Source: Carex sylvatica (lineage: Eukaryota; Streptophyta; Magnoliopsida; Poales; Cyperaceae). From it: DNA of 64,000 bases. The stretch covers positions 34,137-98,136 of the forward strand of contig CAXKVR010000239.1 of assembly GCA_964058845.1 (NCBI GenBank), written 5' to 3'. The notes under the pieces were generated by a model, which was not told where the DNA came from, did no database searches, and worked only from the letters and a program-made list of their open reading frames with translations. Both the position numbers and the translations under genes were made by a program. This document shows positions 61,987 to 64,000 of this stretch, in pieces. Positions within the stretch are counted from its first letter, which is position 1, and each line of letters starts with the position of its first letter.

Positions 61987-63797
61987 ATATATATATATAT
62001 GTATATATATATATTCATTCCATTATTAAGCACGTTGGGTGTTCGATCTGCCAATGGCTACGATTAAAAGATGAAATTTCGGATTTAATCCAGCCCTCCA
62101 ATCACATAATATGTCTTCTTTTGATCAAATGCATCTGAATAATGTGTAGAAGTCTAAATTTAACTAAATAATACTTGCCACATGTACTGCCACACGATAC
62201 ATTACAATTAAAATTAAATAGATTATGAAATATAGCGATATAATTATCTGTTTTCTTATTTCTTTCTTTTCTTATTTCTCTATTTTCAATTGAACCGGCT
62301 CCACCTTCCGTTTCTATCTAAATTCAAAATCATGAATAAATATTCACTACCCGAAAACAATTAGATGGGAACTTTTATGGAAATAACTAATTAAGAAATA
62401 TAATTTCCTATGGCCTTTCACGATTATGACTGCCAATATATTATTTGGCAAGCTAGGTATATATTTCATTATTATATTTCAGTCTAAGTTCATTAATAGT
62501 TTAATTTTACAAAATTCATAATATTCTCACTTCGTAATTAAAATTGAATGACAATATAAGATATTATCACATAATGGTTTTAAAACTAAGACCAAATTTC
62601 ATTCTAAAATTAACATAATAGGATCAAATAATTAATAATTTTATGTATTAACCAAATGATTATGCAGAAAAAATAATCTAAAATGCATTTGAATCTCATG
62701 TAGATATTTGCTGAGCGTTAAAAATGCGCCTCTTTTTAGACAAAAACTTGAGCATAGATCGTTAATTAAATAATAATTTATGTTATTTTAAATTTTGATT
62801 TTCTATTCATGGCTGATTAGTGACTATTAGTTGCTACTTGAAATTCATTTAGTTATATATGAAGTACAAGAAGCAATAAAACGATAAGAAATATAGTTAG
62901 ATCATAAATTTTGTTGTAGCAAAACACACAAGTAATAAATCGAAAATAAAAATAAAAAAACATCAATGTCAGTTTCTATTTATTAATTGTATAAAATTAT
63001 ATAAGAGTTAGTATGACTCGAAATTGCATCTGGACTTATGCGAACACAACTTTGATTTTATAAGCTAAATAGTAAATAATAATATGTATGATTGAAAATT
63101 TTAATATAACACTTTTTTAATTATACCATCTCATCTAAGCTGTACACATACCATTATACCATTTTCCTTTGCTCTATCTCTGAGCAAGTCAACTTTGAAA
63201 ATTGTTATGAATTTTTCTAACATAGAAAAATACAAAGAAATATGCTTTTTATTTATATTAACGCCCATACAACTTAGTGCTAGGTTCTTTCCTGATTAAA
63301 CGCATGCAAAATGTAACAACAAGAGAATCCAGCCAGAGCAATTCCTACTTAAGGCTTGAAAGGTGTCATGAAGCATGAACAATGGGAGACTGCAATGCAG
63401 TTAATTCCTCAGTAATTTAATTAGGATCTTAGTTGCAGTTTATTTAGTTTTTACATTGCCTCTCCTGTACTTTCATTTTTATTCAATTTCTATGACATCA
63501 CTATATTTGCTGGTACGAGAGAAAGTCACAAATATGCACCTTGCCTTTTTCTATTTACTAGGTTACAAAAGGCAGGTTGATAGGTGCCTTTTCTGTTCTA
63601 AAGTAGGAGTCATTGATACTTTAGTAGGTAGTTGTTACTTGTAGGATTTTCTTCTAACTTTTTCTCTTTTGACAATGTAATATTTATATGGTTGAGATTA
63701 ATATATTTTTTTTTTTTTTTTTTTGTTATGAAAAAATATCATTTTTTTATAATTTATTTTCGTTGTAACGTACTGGCACAATACTATTGTGTGTATA

Positions 63798-63832
<35 letters not shown>

Positions 63833-64000
63833 TTCTTAATTAACTAGGTAGATACAGATGTCCAAACAAAAAGATTGTTGCTATCTGCAGGTAAATATTT
63901 TAACAGAGCTGTCTAGACTCTACGAAGTGTACGAACGATATAAAACACTATTTTGATTTATAAAAGTTAGTGTGATGCATGAAGTTGAATCTACTCTGTT
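61987..64000. other. intergenic, no gene seen
   Basis: AT-rich; a poly-T tract near 63703-63724 and a (TA)n run at about 63805-63832. No domain-like reading frames or RNA genes recognised. Confidence 0.45.

Noticed and set aside
1..64000. CRISPR arrays, operons or prokaryotic defence systems
   Set aside because: All genes have spliceosomal introns or plant domains; repeats are microsatellites, MITEs and fold-back elements, none with regular spacer architecture.
1..64000. tRNA, rRNA or other RNA genes
   Set aside because: No cloverleaf-like sequence with A and B boxes and no rRNA-like block was recognised by eye; the many hairpins are explained by fold-back elements. A tRNA or covariance-model scan would settle this.

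Overview
This is a gene-poor, AT-rich plant nuclear DNA window, almost certainly from a dicot. It has small GT-AG introns, seed-type promoter motifs, a 4-exon 11S globulin gene, a chloroplast-targeted CPP1-type protein, an ALOG transcription factor, and abundant plant-type mobile DNA (Copia LTR, hAT-like and MULE-like elements, fold-back MITEs). The species cannot be named from the sequence alone. All four confidently called genes lie on the + strand.

Layout. 1-5.3 kb: a weak minus-strand exon-like region, a MULE-type MITE (582-987), a fold-back element (2524-3824) and a small MITE. 5.5-7.5 kb: an intact 11S globulin (legumin-type) seed storage protein gene of 4 exons. 8.3-11.6 kb: a 10-exon gene for a CPP1-like (DUF3353) plastid membrane protein with a degenerate J-domain. 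12-20.4 kb: MITEs, a decayed UIM/RING gene fragment (16113-16761) and a large fold-back element (about 17878-20350) carrying another MITE. 20.58-23.08 kb: a 5-exon gene predicted to encode two EH domains, a ubiquitin-interacting motif and a RING finger in one 387-residue protein. 24.2-25.6 kb: a nested fold-back element with a perfect 9-bp target duplication. 28.7-36.2 kb: a degenerate Copia retrotransposon split by two DNA elements. 38.7-52 kb: hAT-like elements, a dead MULE/FAR1-type transposase (minus strand) and more fold-back MITEs. 52.9-53.5 kb: an intronless ALOG/LSH gene. 53.5-64 kb: a gene desert with a fold-back element whose arms end in long poly-G and poly-C runs.

Most interesting object. 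The gene at 20580-23083 joins an endocytic adaptor module (two EH domains like the N-terminus of plant AtEH/Pan1 proteins) to the C-terminal tail of XBAT35-type E3 ligases (UIM-like helix, PSAPPL linker, C3HC4 RING). I do not know of a described plant protein with this order. It would physically couple NPF-motif recognition, ubiquitin binding and ubiquitin ligation. A broken copy of the same tail lies 4 kb upstream, and an LSH gene lies 30 kb downstream. In Arabidopsis XBAT35 and LSH4 are neighbours, so this looks like an ancestral XBAT35-LSH locus that was rearranged.

The remaining genes are unrelated in function (seed storage, chloroplast biogenesis, organ-boundary transcription control). 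No operon-like logic is expected or seen. Coordinates of exons come from reading splice sites and frame by eye; no expression or homology search was available.
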